Source of the DNA: Microcyclospora pomicola
Lineage: Eukaryota; Ascomycota; Dothideomycetes; Capnodiales
NCBI GenBank assembly: GCA_002786065.1
Contig: NHNY01000025.1
Location: forward strand, 248,001-312,000
Length of the DNA: 64,000 nt
Direction of reading: 5' to 3'
Positions 34,406 through 44,643 of the stretch are shown one piece after another. Below the pieces are notes generated by a model. The model was given only the letters and a program-made list of their open reading frames with translations, had not been told where the DNA came from and ran no database searches. The first letter of the stretch is position 1. Each line of letters begins with the position of its first letter. A program made the position numbers and the translations under genes.

Positions 34406-36359
34406 ATGTTCGGAGTTGATGATGCTGGTTTGCTTCTTGCGGGATTTTCGCTCTTGATCTCCGCCACTGAGCACTGGCGAGATGCAGTCAATGCTGCCGG
34501 CCTCATGATACATTTTGAGGACGAGCGGCGGAAAGTCCTCAACGATGTCAAAGACGAGCAGCTGAAGTTCCATCTGAATCTGGAGTTGCTGTTGCGGCCA
34601 CTTGTGAGAGAACGAACATTCGATGCGGACACGCTCGAGCAACTGCTCCTCGAGCCTGGCGGATCTGGTTGGCACGACGAGGATGTCGAGAAAGCGCTCA
34701 GGTTGAGATTAGGCAAGGCCTTTGATAGATGTGTGGAGATCATGCAAGAGCTGAGCGGCACGCTATGGAAGATGATTTATGGTTTCGGGCCGGTAGTTCA
34801 CGAAAGGTTGGAGAAAGACGACGAAGTGAGATAGGATTCAACATGATGTCTAAATAGCGCTCATGACCACTGACAACCCTGGCAGGGGGCCACACAAGCA
34901 TCGCAAACGGCTGCTCGCTCTGTTCATTCCGTCGCGGCAAAAAGAGAATACATCAAAGTGGCCACGCAATACAGGATTGCACAGGTCAAATTCGGCCTGA
35001 AACGAGTCGATCGCAGGGAACGCCTGGAAGAAATACGCCGGGTCAACTCAAAGCTAGGTGATCTCCTCGACCTGAGCGATAGAGTCTCTAAAGTGAAGCG
35101 TTCAAATACGATCGCAGTATCGGAGGAAGCTATCAAAACGCTGATACAATACTGGCAGCACGCAGGTCGTGTCTTCGCGCTTGTGAAGGCATCATGGAAC
35201 TGTCCCTGCAAAAAAAGGCATTGCGCCCACCTGTGGCTGCATCATCCACAGACGAATGATTTTCAGCTACGATTGTTAGTTCTATGGTCACGGGGTACCG
35301 AGGATGCGAGCAGTCTCCCACCATGGGACCAGCAAGGCATAAGCATAACATGCATCAAGGGTGATGTTGTACAACAAAAGCTGGAGGCCGTGGCCACAAA
35401 AGCTCTCGCCACCACGATGATTTCAGCCAAAGATGCCGACTCAAATGTTGTGAAGAAACGTAGGAAGGCTCTCAGGTGAGTGATCTACCGTGCTAATTGC
35501 ATCACCACAATACTTACAAGACAACAGTCTTCTCTCCGCAAATAAACCTTCGAGTGCGGTGCAGCATAAATTGTGCAATACTGCAGCCACAAGCACTTCT
35601 ATGTTCACCACCATCGCGCCTTTGCAGATCCCGAGAATCCAAGACTTGTGCAAAATGTTCACAGACTGTACCATGGAGGCATTGCCACTTGGATTCCTGA
35701 GCAATCATGGGGGAAACCACTTCTACTCTGTTGACCTGGAGCCGAATCAGAAGCTGAAAGCGACGGAGATCTCTCTACATGAAGTGCTTCATTCCAAGAA
35801 CGAGCGGAGGCTGCGGAAAAGATCCGCACGGGTTCAGGTCGCGCTTGATGTTGCGTCTGCGCATCTGAGAATGCACTCCACGCCGTGGTCCCGACGACAG
35901 TGGGAAACCAAAGACATCTTGTTCCCGCATGATACAAGAACCAAGCGGATCATGTTCGATAGGCCATACATCTCGGCTGACTTCAACGAAACGCTTCCCG
36001 AGGACGAACGAACAGCCAGAATCACCGACCGAAGCTTCGCACGTCTGGGGATCATGCTGCTGGAGCTATGGCATGGAATACCGCTCGAGGAGCACGAGAC
36101 GTGGAAATGTTTCGGCTTTGAGCAGAATAAGACCGATCCGACGATCCGTGCCATGGTAGCGATCCAATGGGCCGCTGATTTGAAAGACGAGGCTGGGCCA
36201 GAGTTTGCCGCGGCCGTGACTTGGTGTCTTCAAAAGTCGCCGACGACGTTGCTGGAAGGTGCAGAAGGGACCGAATGGCGACGCGACTTGGCAGAAAAGG
36301 TCGTTTTACGCTTGCAACTATGTCGCAACTGGATGACGATGGGCGCGCCGGGTGAATGA
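34406..36359 (+). CDS. DUF7580-type fungal protein (HeLo-like helices plus degenerate kinase-like domain)
   Basis: Function unknown. Three exons (34406..34825, 34886..35475, 35528..36359) join into 613 residues; introns are 60 and 52 nt. The start DDAGLLLAGFSLLISATEHW is a hydrophobic helix of the type that opens HeLo/prion-inhibition domains, followed by long amphipathic helices to about residue 230. The C-terminal ~270 residues match the fungal DUF7580 pattern (RVQVALDVASAHLRMH, ITDRSFARLGIMLLELWHG, AVTWCLQKSP). These blocks resemble helices E and F of protein kinases, but I see neither an HRD nor a DFG motif, so it should lack normal catalysis. No membrane anchor or signal peptide is obvious. 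The kinase-fold reading is inference; the family assignment is from pattern memory. Confidence 0.75.
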
Positions 36360-36756
36360 AGAGCATGCTCGCTCATCTGCTTGATTCACAAGAGAACACG
36401 GAAGACGACGCATACACCGACGATGGTACGGGGTACATGCACTCAACAACGCCTGCCCGATCCGAGTCACATCAACATCAATGATCAATTCGGCTTCGTC
36501 ACATCATCAAACCAGAAGATGACGTTGACCCTGTCAAGACATTTTCGTTGAACGCCGATCACAAAGTTACAACGCCAGATCCAAACGCCCATGGCACGCT
36601 ACCATACCACACAGCCAACGAACATGGCTGCGTTGCCCCGAATCGTCAACGGACAAAGACAAACATCATCAATGCTCCAGATGACGCCCTGGACGCAGAG
36701 CAAGTGCACTGTATCCTCATCATTCCTAGCCTTTCGGAGCACATCGCACTTCACCC
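36360..36756. other. Convergent intergenic region
   Basis: About 400 bases holding the 3' ends of the DUF7580-type gene and the MARVEL-like gene. Nothing else is visible. Confidence 0.55.
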
Positions 36757-37510
36757 CTAATGCTTCATCTGCACCTGCACGCGCGCCACATCGTCCAGTT
36801 CCGTCTGGCCCTTTCCAGGCTCGTCGTACAAGCGGCTGCGGGACTGCTGGCGGGCATGCGTGGCGTGCGCGAGCACCGTGAGACTCAGCAGGGCGAGCTG
36901 CAGGAGGAAGAGCGGGATGGAGGCGTAGAAAGCGAAGCGCTGTGGAAGGTTAGCGAGATTCATCGCGTGGGAATGGACGAGGCAGGGTGACGAACAGTCT
37001 CGTGGCAGAACGTGGAGAAACCTTCGGGTTGATTGCGGTCGTCGGAGGAGAGCTGGGACCAGCGGCATGTCCAGGTCTGTAAGGTGTCTTTGGTGGGCGC
37101 GTGGCTGTTGAGGGTGGCGGGAAGGGCGATGGCGACGATTGCGCAGATGAGGCTCAGAAAGGTGGTGATGAGGGGCATGAATGTGGTTGCCCGCTGGGAA
37201 AGCATGTGTTATTAGCTGGTGGAACTCTAGATGCTGAGATACCTTATTGGGGAATATGACATACGTTATGAACAAATAAGGAGACAGCAAGCATGCCATT
37301 GAGCACGAGGATCACAGCCGCCGTGCCAATGAGCGTTTGAAGCTCTCGGGTGTCGAAGTGGTTCGGCCAGACCGGCAGGAACCAGATGTTGCTGCTTTGT
37401 TGCGAGTTGAAGACGTGTAGTGGTCGTCCTGCGCAGCCGATGATGGCGATGCTAAGGCAGAAGGAAATCGCGGTGAGGGCAAGGAGCGGGAGTCGCAGAT
37501 TGGGCGCCAT
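36757..37510 (-). CDS. Four-helix membrane protein (MARVEL-like)
   Basis: A small integral membrane protein of unknown role. Three exons (37510..37265, 37193..36996, 36939..36757) are all in phase 0 and give 208 residues. Four hydrophobic segments are visible: LALTAISFCLSIAIIGC (near 10-30), a second at IGTAAVILVLNGMLAVSLFV, a third at FMPLITTFLSLICAIVAIAL, and a fourth after RFAFYASIPLFLLQLALL. Between helices 3 and 4 is a loop with two cysteines (WTCRW and FCHET) that could pair. The C-terminal tail is short and polar. The layout matches fungal MARVEL-domain proteins. Introns have GCTAAC-like branch sites. The start ATG has context ACAATGGCG; an upstream in-frame ATG at 37567 is less likely. 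Confidence 0.75.
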
Positions 37511-40500
37511 TGTTGAGAAGAAGGCAGAATGATTTCTTGGATCAGAAGACGAGTTCAAGGAAAGCAATCGCAGACCAGGTTCAGGAATTGGTGATTATGG
37601 AGGATTCTCGTCGGACCAGAAGAAGAAGAAGGATGAAACAGAATCGCTGTAGAACTTACGGTGGCTTGTGCCATGTATATACGGCCTTCACACCTGTGCA
37701 ACGGTGGTCTACATCGCTTACCATGGGGTTCGTGATTTAGACGCCCGCTCCATATGACATGTATGTATATGAATAGAAGAGGTGCATGTTCTTCACCAAG
37801 ACCAGCGAATTGATGCCAGCTTGGTGTGAGACAGAAGCAGGATCTTGCGCCATCTTCAAGTCAAGGCGGCTAGAAAGGTGCGGCCAGCTTCCACAGCAAT
37901 CTATTGGCGCTCTCTTCATGGTACCACACGAGAACCAGCGGTTCAGCAGAGACATCCTGGGGGAAGTCTGCAAGGGTTGGACCTGAAGATCAAGTATTGG
38001 TGGTGAGAGGTTGTACGGGCGCGTAAGAAGTGTTGTTGGATTTGGTGGTTCTGGCGTCTGATTGGACAACGCCGAGTGCTTAGGGTACCATTCCGGACTG
38101 GAGCTTCACCCTGACTTCTCGGTAGACTGGTAATCTGCACTGCTGGAATGCAGCAATAATCGTTCATACGATGATGCTTACTGGTAGCATGTCAGCTTCA
38201 TAGCTCTCGAGCCTTACCCGTAGAGCGTGGAGAGTTGTCGGCGGTGTCTGAATGCTGCTGTATCTTGAGACAAGAGCCGATGACGTTCCTGTAAGCATTT
38301 CTAACAGTTGTTACCAAGAGGAGAGACGATGCGGATAGATCTGGCATGACTGCTTATAGCAGCAATGATTAGGTCGTGAGTGTTCTGGGCTTGGAGCCTC
38401 CGGTCACAACTGATGTGGCTATTGACAAGAACTTTGGTCTACTTGTGCATGATGTGGTCTACTTGTCTTTGTAAAGGTCAGTTCCAGTCCTTCATGGAGG
38501 ACATGTAACCTCTCCTTGGAAGTTCTGCTATTCGTTCAAGTAGACCAAGTGATCGATATCTGTTGATCAATCGCTTAGAGCACATCAACGACAATGGGAA
38601 CTTACCTTTCACACCATCAATGTCGGTCGATTGATCGGTCTTGCATCTTGCAACTGCGTCCTATCTTTATGCTCAAAGACATTCGGTAACGTTGGAGTGA
38701 TGCTACTGTCTTGTCAAGGTTACAAATCTGGATGGAGTTCTGCAGATGCTACGCATACAAGCTCCAATATGCGCGTTTCCGCGGTCAATAGTAATGCTAA
38801 AAGTGGCAATCGTAACATGTATCGTGATTCACGCGGCTGACTGACAGCCCGGAGAGCCGATACACAGCAAATAAAACTGCACCATCGGTGAATCGCATGA
38901 TTGCGTCCCAGCGACTCGACTCGATAGCTACATTTCGATGTACCACGTGCACATCCAGCGGCGAAGCGGAACAGTATGTCTAGGCAACGTTGCGCCACGT
39001 CGTTATCCAGATCAGTTGCGATCATCATCACGACTGCATACATTATCGCTGCAGCGACGGGGTAGGCTTCTACATAGAATGCGAGGACATGCAAGACTGG
39101 AAGTGACGCCAAGCTTCAGACTGCGTGATCTTTGTAGTTCCCCCTTCTGGTGTAGGGACCGGCGTGGGAGGGTCCAAGAGTCCGGATCCTCGATCTGTAC
39201 TCTGTAGGTGAGATCGTAGTATGCAACCTGCTTGCCAAAGCCTGCAAGCAAGCACGCTGTCATGCAGGCAGCCGGGATCATTTCCCCGGTCGAGTCGTCG
39301 TGGGTGGTAGACCGACGGCTAGTCGAGATATTTGTCCACAACTGTCCGCGGACGCACGATCGTTCCCAACATCGTTGTCTGCTAGCCGTCGGTGAGGCTA
39401 GGATGTGTATTCGGGGGAAGTCCTCGCGAGCGCAACAGTCTCGGTTCCTCTTCGAGCAGACGTTGAGGAGCCTCTCATAGCATGACTTCCGCTTTAAAGT
39501 GGCGGACCTCTCGCTGCGAGCCCATCGGAAGATTTAAGATGCGTCAGGTCGCCACCGTTCGACCGTACTGTACGGTGAAGGCGATGCATCGACTGGACAG
39601 CCATTAGCGATAAGGTTCGCTGGGGTGAGCGAAGCCATCTGCGATCTGGAAATTCAGCAGCCGTAGCTTCGGGCTTCGGCCCCACGGGGGAACGAGGCTG
39701 CTACTACATGTTCGGGTTTGATGCCTCGTTCAGTGCGCGTTGAGTTGCACCAGCCATGCATTGTCCGTCGCCTTGCGCAAAGTGATGTCTTCCACATGTT
39801 CATGTCGTGATCGTAGTAGTCTAGAGCTGGGGGCAGGGAAATGAGCAACAGTCGTGGGGCGGTGTTCAAGGTGTAAGCTTTGCTACGAGACGGGGGTCCG
39901 CAAATAGGTTTGATTGTCCCATGTCATGACCCTGACATCCCGACCCTGGTCCCTACCACTATCTGCAATAATCGACAGCCGACAATCTACAATTCTACAT
40001 CTGTACATTGCATGGGACGGCAGTCGGAGGGTCTTCTGGAGTGCAATCGATGCACCATCTCCCGTCGGTCTCTACATCCGTAGATATCTCCTACATGCTG
40101 TCTGTCCTTCGTCAGGCCGGTCACCTATCCACATCTGGCTGAACGCCTCGCAAACAGACTTCCACCCCCCCAGCAGCCATTTCTCTTTTGATTTGTCAAC
40201 GGCTGCTCTACATTACTCTGTCGTCCGCACGGATCCTTGTACTTGCCTGGGATTCGCGATTGAGATCCTAGCTGACGCTTCTCCTGGCGCGAACATCGTC
40301 TTCCCGCGCTGTTGCGACTGATGTTCTGTCTGTGACAACCGCAGCACACGGCTTGAACGACTTCGATCGACGTCGATTTCACCTTCGAAGAGCTAGCTAC
40401 CAAGTCTTACTCATTGCGCTCGCCTATCGTATAGACAGGTACAAAGGTCCTAGCACGAGCAAGAACATAGAGCCAACACTGACCACATGCGCCATACAGG

Positions 40501-40631
40501 CGAGATCTTGACTACGAACAGCCTCTCCCGTGGCTTGTCACCATCGGCCGGTCCGATCAATCTCAATTCTTCTCCTTTCTCGATACCCCTACGCCGAACC
40601 ATAGAGCTTTGCACCACGACGTCGTGCGGTG
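37511..40631. other. Large divergent intergenic region (3.1 kb)
   Basis: No gene is supported. The longest open frames (130 codons at 38720..39112 on minus, 135 codons at 39914..40321 on plus) show no conserved motifs, and several open frames here start at non-ATG codons. Three copies of GGTCTACTTG lie between 38436 and 38546. The final 200 bases are C/T-rich and are probably the leader of the MIF-domain gene. Confidence 0.5.
38436..38546. repeat. Three copies of GGTCTACTTG, two direct and one inverted
   Basis: The decamer occurs at 38436..38445 and 38456..38465 on + and inverted at 38537..38546. The shared word extends by only 1-2 bases in each pair. Such clustering in an intergenic region could mark a regulator's binding sites, but could also be chance. 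Confidence 0.5.
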
Positions 40632-42283
40632 ATGCTTTCAACCCCAACAGCACAATCCACCGACTTCGATCAAGCCCGTCCTACAACAGCGAGTTCTGCA
40701 AACACCTTCACTCTTTCGCCGAGTAATATGGTTGGGACGGCTGTAACTTCTCGTGACGATCGAGGCTTCGCGCCATCTCAAAACCCCAACGCTTGGAAGA
40801 GACAGAGTCTACCGATATCCGACGCATACGCAGACATGATGGGCATTGGCCCAGACATTCGCACGGCATTGGCTCAGAGGCAGCCGGGCGATCGCAGTAG
40901 CTTGCAAAGCACTGCAAATGATCAGATAAACAGGCGACGGACGTCATATTATGAGGAACAGCCCCGGCCCAAGGACAATTCGCCAAGCCGACAACGAGAC
41001 AGTCCTGTCATCGCTGAGCTGAAGACGAATGTCATCGTACGTGTTCGAAATCTCGCATGCACGGTGGGCTCCAAACCGCTGACATTCAAGTGTTACAGAT
41101 CAAGGATGAGTTCACCCTAGTCACTGATCTCTCACATCAACTCGCTACTCGCTACTCCCGATCAGGAACCGCAATCATGGTCAAGGTTGACCACAGCGCT
41201 TGCCTCGCATTGGGTGGTACCTTTGACCCCTGCTACATGCTCACCTTGACAGCAGTCCCGAATCAAACTGGACCTTTGTCCAACCGACGGAACGCTGCGG
41301 CCCTTCAATCATTCATGGCCGACATCCTGAGTGTCCCAGCAGACAGAGGAATCATCAAGTTTGAGACGATCGGCGAAAACAATATTGCTACCAATGGTAA
41401 CACCATTGCTGGCGAGAACGAATTGATGGAGAGGCAACAACAGGATGGAACACAGATCGCGATGAAGCGTGCCATCACCAGCGCTGCCAGGAAGAGTGTG
41501 CCCACTTTCAAGCATAGCACTGGACGAATGGACCCTCACGAGGAGATGCCACATGGCCAGGGCCTGACGTCGCTGGCGCAGAAGCGCAAGAGCATGAGTG
41601 CGGCTAACGCAAGTCACGAAGTCTTCGAGCTACCTGTCGGTATGGAACGACCGTCCACATCCCACGGCCAAGGTAGCACATTTGACGGTCTTCGCATGAA
41701 CGGAGTGTCCAGGGAAGATCTCGCCGGCAAGGGTGGACGACTTCCCAATGGACGACCTAAGACGATCGCGGCTCATCCAGACGCACCCAGGACTGCTACT
41801 GTCCCCAAATCTGTGCAACGAAGTGGCACGAACCGGTCCTCGCAGCTGGTCAGCCCCGCCGGCTCGAGAACGTCATTAGCCAGCAGGGCACCAGTTTTGA
41901 ACACATTCAAGCCGGAACAGAAATCTCTTTCCCATGTCGCAACGCTCTCCAAGCCCGATGCGCACGCCAACCGTCCACGCGACTCGTACATGGACACCGA
42001 GAGTGGGTCCCGCGACAGCTCCCTAAAGCGCCGGCTCGACCGCCCTGACTACAAGCTCGATGCTCGTGCTCCGGAGAAGTATGCGCATAGCAATGCAGAC
42101 ACATCGTCAATCATGAGCGGTAAGGATGCTTCAGCCAACATCGCGAAACGTCGCTCAACCATCACAGCTACCCCGAAAATGCCCGCGCCTCCACCGATCC
42201 CGGCGAGCAAGACCAAGGAGCAGAAAGTCGGCAAGCGGAAGAGCTTCTTGGCGGCGTTCAGACGCAGCACTGCCGCAGCATGA
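40632..42283 (+). CDS. Protein with embedded MIF/tautomerase-fold domain
   Basis: A fungal protein containing a macrophage migration inhibitory factor-like (tautomerase) domain. Two exons (40632..41036 and 41099..42283, intron 62 nt with branch GCTGAC) give 529 residues. Residues 1-124 are Ser/Thr/Pro-rich and look disordered. The MIF-like domain spans about 125-240: PVIAELKTNV, LSHQLATRYS, ACLALGGTFDPCYM and RIIKF-like strands. In true MIF the proline is residue 1 and acts as the catalytic base; here it is internal (P125). Residues 245-529 are Ser/Arg/Lys-rich and low-complexity, ending KRKSFLAAFRRSTAAA. The ATG at 40632 is the first in the frame. The family is recognised; activity is doubtful. 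Confidence 0.85.
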
Positions 42284-43236
42284 AAGGCGAATCGACAGAA
42301 GCCATCTCTCTGATATATTTCAGCGTCGCTCTGCCGGATTGTCTACGCCATGTTCACCATCTAACGAATCCATATTTGATCTGCAACTATTACATCTCCT
42401 TTGTACACAACGTTCCTACTCGAGCCAGCGCGAAACGATCTCTACTACAAGCCAGCAATTCCATCGACAGTTCATCTACTTCTGCGTCACCTCGTCTACA
42501 GATGACGGAAGGAAAAGGTCTACTTCGCATAATAGCGCGGCGCTTGTGTGAAAGCGATATCAACTTCCGTACCGCCGTGAGGTTCCTTCAGCTGAGACGG
42601 GCGTCGTTCTATCGCTTCCCAAGCTGTGCAACAAGAACGTCCTTGTCGCGCACCGCACCCTGCGCTAGCAGCGAAGGAGAGCATATTGCTGGAGGATTGC
42701 ATCCATTGTGTTTCCTAGTCAGTCCGTTGATACCCGACACCGGACATATCTGTGTTTTCTTTTCCCATCGAAGAACTGTGCAGGAGGGGAAAAGGTCTAT
42801 ACATACTTGTATTAATGCTTATTCATGCTGATGTCTTTGATTGAATCGTGCTGCTTCCGGCTGATCGCAGTAGAGTCTCGAGTAACGAGTGTTTCGAACG
42901 ACTGCCGTGACGAAGAGCTTGATGTGCGCTTGAGACGCTGGTTGCACTACATGCGGCTCTCCACTAGAGCTGACCCTCGTCCCTGCAAGACAGTGGAAGC
43001 TCTACTGCACCCATGCCCGTGGTTCGGTACATCATGAATTCCAGTGTAATGCCATATGCATAATCTCCGGACCGTCCCGCCATCGCGTCCACGCTTGTCC
43101 CCACGCGACTTTCCCTTCCAGTTCTTTTGACATGTGACAGAGTCCATCTCTGAAGTGCAACCACTTGCTGCTATAATCCTGATCCCCTCCCTTTCGACCT
43201 CGCTCTCCATCCTGGCTAAACATAACATTCCAGAAA
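42284..43236. other. Intergenic region
   Basis: 3' flank of the MIF-domain gene and promoter of SWC5. One + strand frame of 183 codons starts at 42280, overlapping the upstream stop codon, but shows no conserved pattern and is treated as untranslated sequence. Confidence 0.5.
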
Positions 43237-44403
43237 ATGGCCGTGGATACAGCACAGCGCTATCGCCCGGATCCTGCGCGTAACGCCTCCACCGATCATG
43301 ACGACGAGGACGAAGAGCAGTACGACGAGAACGCCGACGAGGACTTCAACCCCGACAGTGCAGCAGCACACGGACAAGACGGGGAGGATATCTCCTCCTC
43401 CTCCTCCTCTTCCGATGACGAGGACGGCGCTCGCAAACGCCACCCCACCAGCCGCACGAATGCGAAGAAACGCAAGCCAGCCGCAGAGGATGGGCTCGAT
43501 TCGGGCGACGAGGCGACGATCAAAGAGCGCAAGCGACGGAGGAAGCGTGGCAAAGCTACTGTGGCGAAGGATGGGGATGCGGCGGAAGAGGATGAAGAGA
43601 GTGGAGGGGAGGGCGGAGTGATCAAGACGCGCGCGCAACGAGCGATGGAGAAAGAGGAGCGGAAACACTACCGTCGCGCGGCGGCGGCGGCGGGGATGGG
43701 GGAGAACGTCACGATTGACGTCGGGGCTGTATGGGCGGAGTTGCAGGCGAGACCGGTGGGGCGGGCGCCGGTGCTGGCGGAGGAGGAGGAGGAGATGGAT
43801 GTCGACGGGGATGGGAAAGACGAGAAGACGGCTGACTCCAAGGGGACCCATGTCGGTGGATCGACCGCGGCGCGAGACGAGATGATTACCATTACACGCA
43901 CGATCGCGTATGCCGGCGAGATCACGGAGGTCGAAGAGCGGGTGTCGCGGACGTCGAAGGCCGGGCAGGCGTGGCTGAAAGCGCACCCGGAGGCGGCGCA
44001 TGCATCTAGCAGCCAGAAACCTGCAGGAACTGCCGACGACACCTCCCCCTCCACCTCCGTGCTCCGCCCGCTCAAGCGCCCCTCGCTCTTCGAGCCCAAC
44101 CCCTCGTCGGTCGTCAAAGGCGTGGCGCCGGAGAAGCTGCGCCCGCACACGCCGTCGCGGCTGGACGTGGTGCGGGCGGCGCAGCGCGCGGCGGCCGAGG
44201 CGAAGAAGCGGGCGGAGAAGATGACGACGGTGCAGAAGTCGGCGCTGGACTGGCAGGGGTTCGTGGCGCGCGAGGCCGGGCTGCGCGAGGAGCTGGAGGG
44301 GTACGGCAAGGGGAAGCAGGGGTTCTTGGCGCGCGAGGCGTTTTTGGATTCCGTGGCGGGCAGAAGGGAGGCGGCGGGGAGGGAGGCGAGGCTGAAGGGG
44401 TGA
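43237..44403 (+). CDS. SWC5: SWR1-complex subunit Swc5 (BCNT domain)
   Basis: A subunit of the SWR1 chromatin remodeller that exchanges H2A for H2A.Z. One exon, 388 residues. The N-terminal third is very acidic with a Ser run (YDENADEDFNPD, SSSSSSS), followed by a basic KERKRRRKRGK cluster likely to be a nuclear signal. The C-terminal BCNT domain (about 305-388) contains the family signature KSALDWQGFV (K334-W339) and a run like REAFLDSV. The order acidic-basic-BCNT is standard for Swc5/CFDP1. The sequence is GC-rich, which explains a 416-codon antisense open frame. It converges with the 2-isopropylmalate synthase gene, 240 bp away. The start context AAAATGGCC is strong. Confidence 0.93.
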   Translation: MAVDTAQRYRPDPARNASTDHDDEDEEQYDENADEDFNPDSAAAHGQDGEDISSSSSSSDDEDGARKRHPTSRTNAKKRKPAAEDGLDSGDEATIKERKRRRKRGKATVAKDGDAAEEDEESGGEGGVIKTRAQRAMEKEERKHYRRAAAAAGMGENVTIDVGAVWAELQARPVGRAPVLAEEEEEMDVDGDGKDEKTADSKGTHVGGSTAARDEMITITRTIAYAGEITEVEERVSRTSKAGQAWLKAHPEAAHASSSQKPAGTADDTSPSTSVLRPLKRPSLFEPNPSSVVKGVAPEKLRPHTPSRLDVVRAAQRAAAEAKKRAEKMTTVQKSALDWQGFVAREAGLREELEGYGKGKQGFLAREAFLDSVAGRREAAGREARLKG

Positions 44404-44643
44404 TGAAGCAGATCGATCATGGTAATACTTCCGCCATCGTTTGCTTTGTGCCCTGGCTTGAGACATGATGATTCAGGAACGGCCTACAGAAAACGCTGCC
44501 AGAGCCGAACCCTCTCGCCAAATAGCAGTAAAGCTGTAAACAAAAGATCTGCTTTTCGTAGATGCTAACACGACTGGCATTAAACAACAAAGCTATGGCA
44601 CCACCAACATATGTTCTATGAAGAAATGAACATGACGAGGACT

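Noticed and set aside
37737-38069. 110-codon minus frame downstream of the MARVEL-like gene
   Set aside because: It begins at TTG rather than ATG and shows no similarity I can name.
38720-39112. 130-codon minus frame in the 3.1-kb gap
   Set aside because: Random-looking composition and no conserved motif.
42280-42831. 183-codon + frame whose ATG overlaps the stop of the MIF-domain gene
   Set aside because: An ATGA overlap suggests coupling in bacteria but not in a fungus. The translation has no conserved pattern and is likely 3' UTR.
43216-44466. 416-codon minus-strand frame
   Set aside because: Antisense shadow of SWC5, longer than the real gene because of GC-rich third positions. The SWC5 frame carries the BCNT motif.
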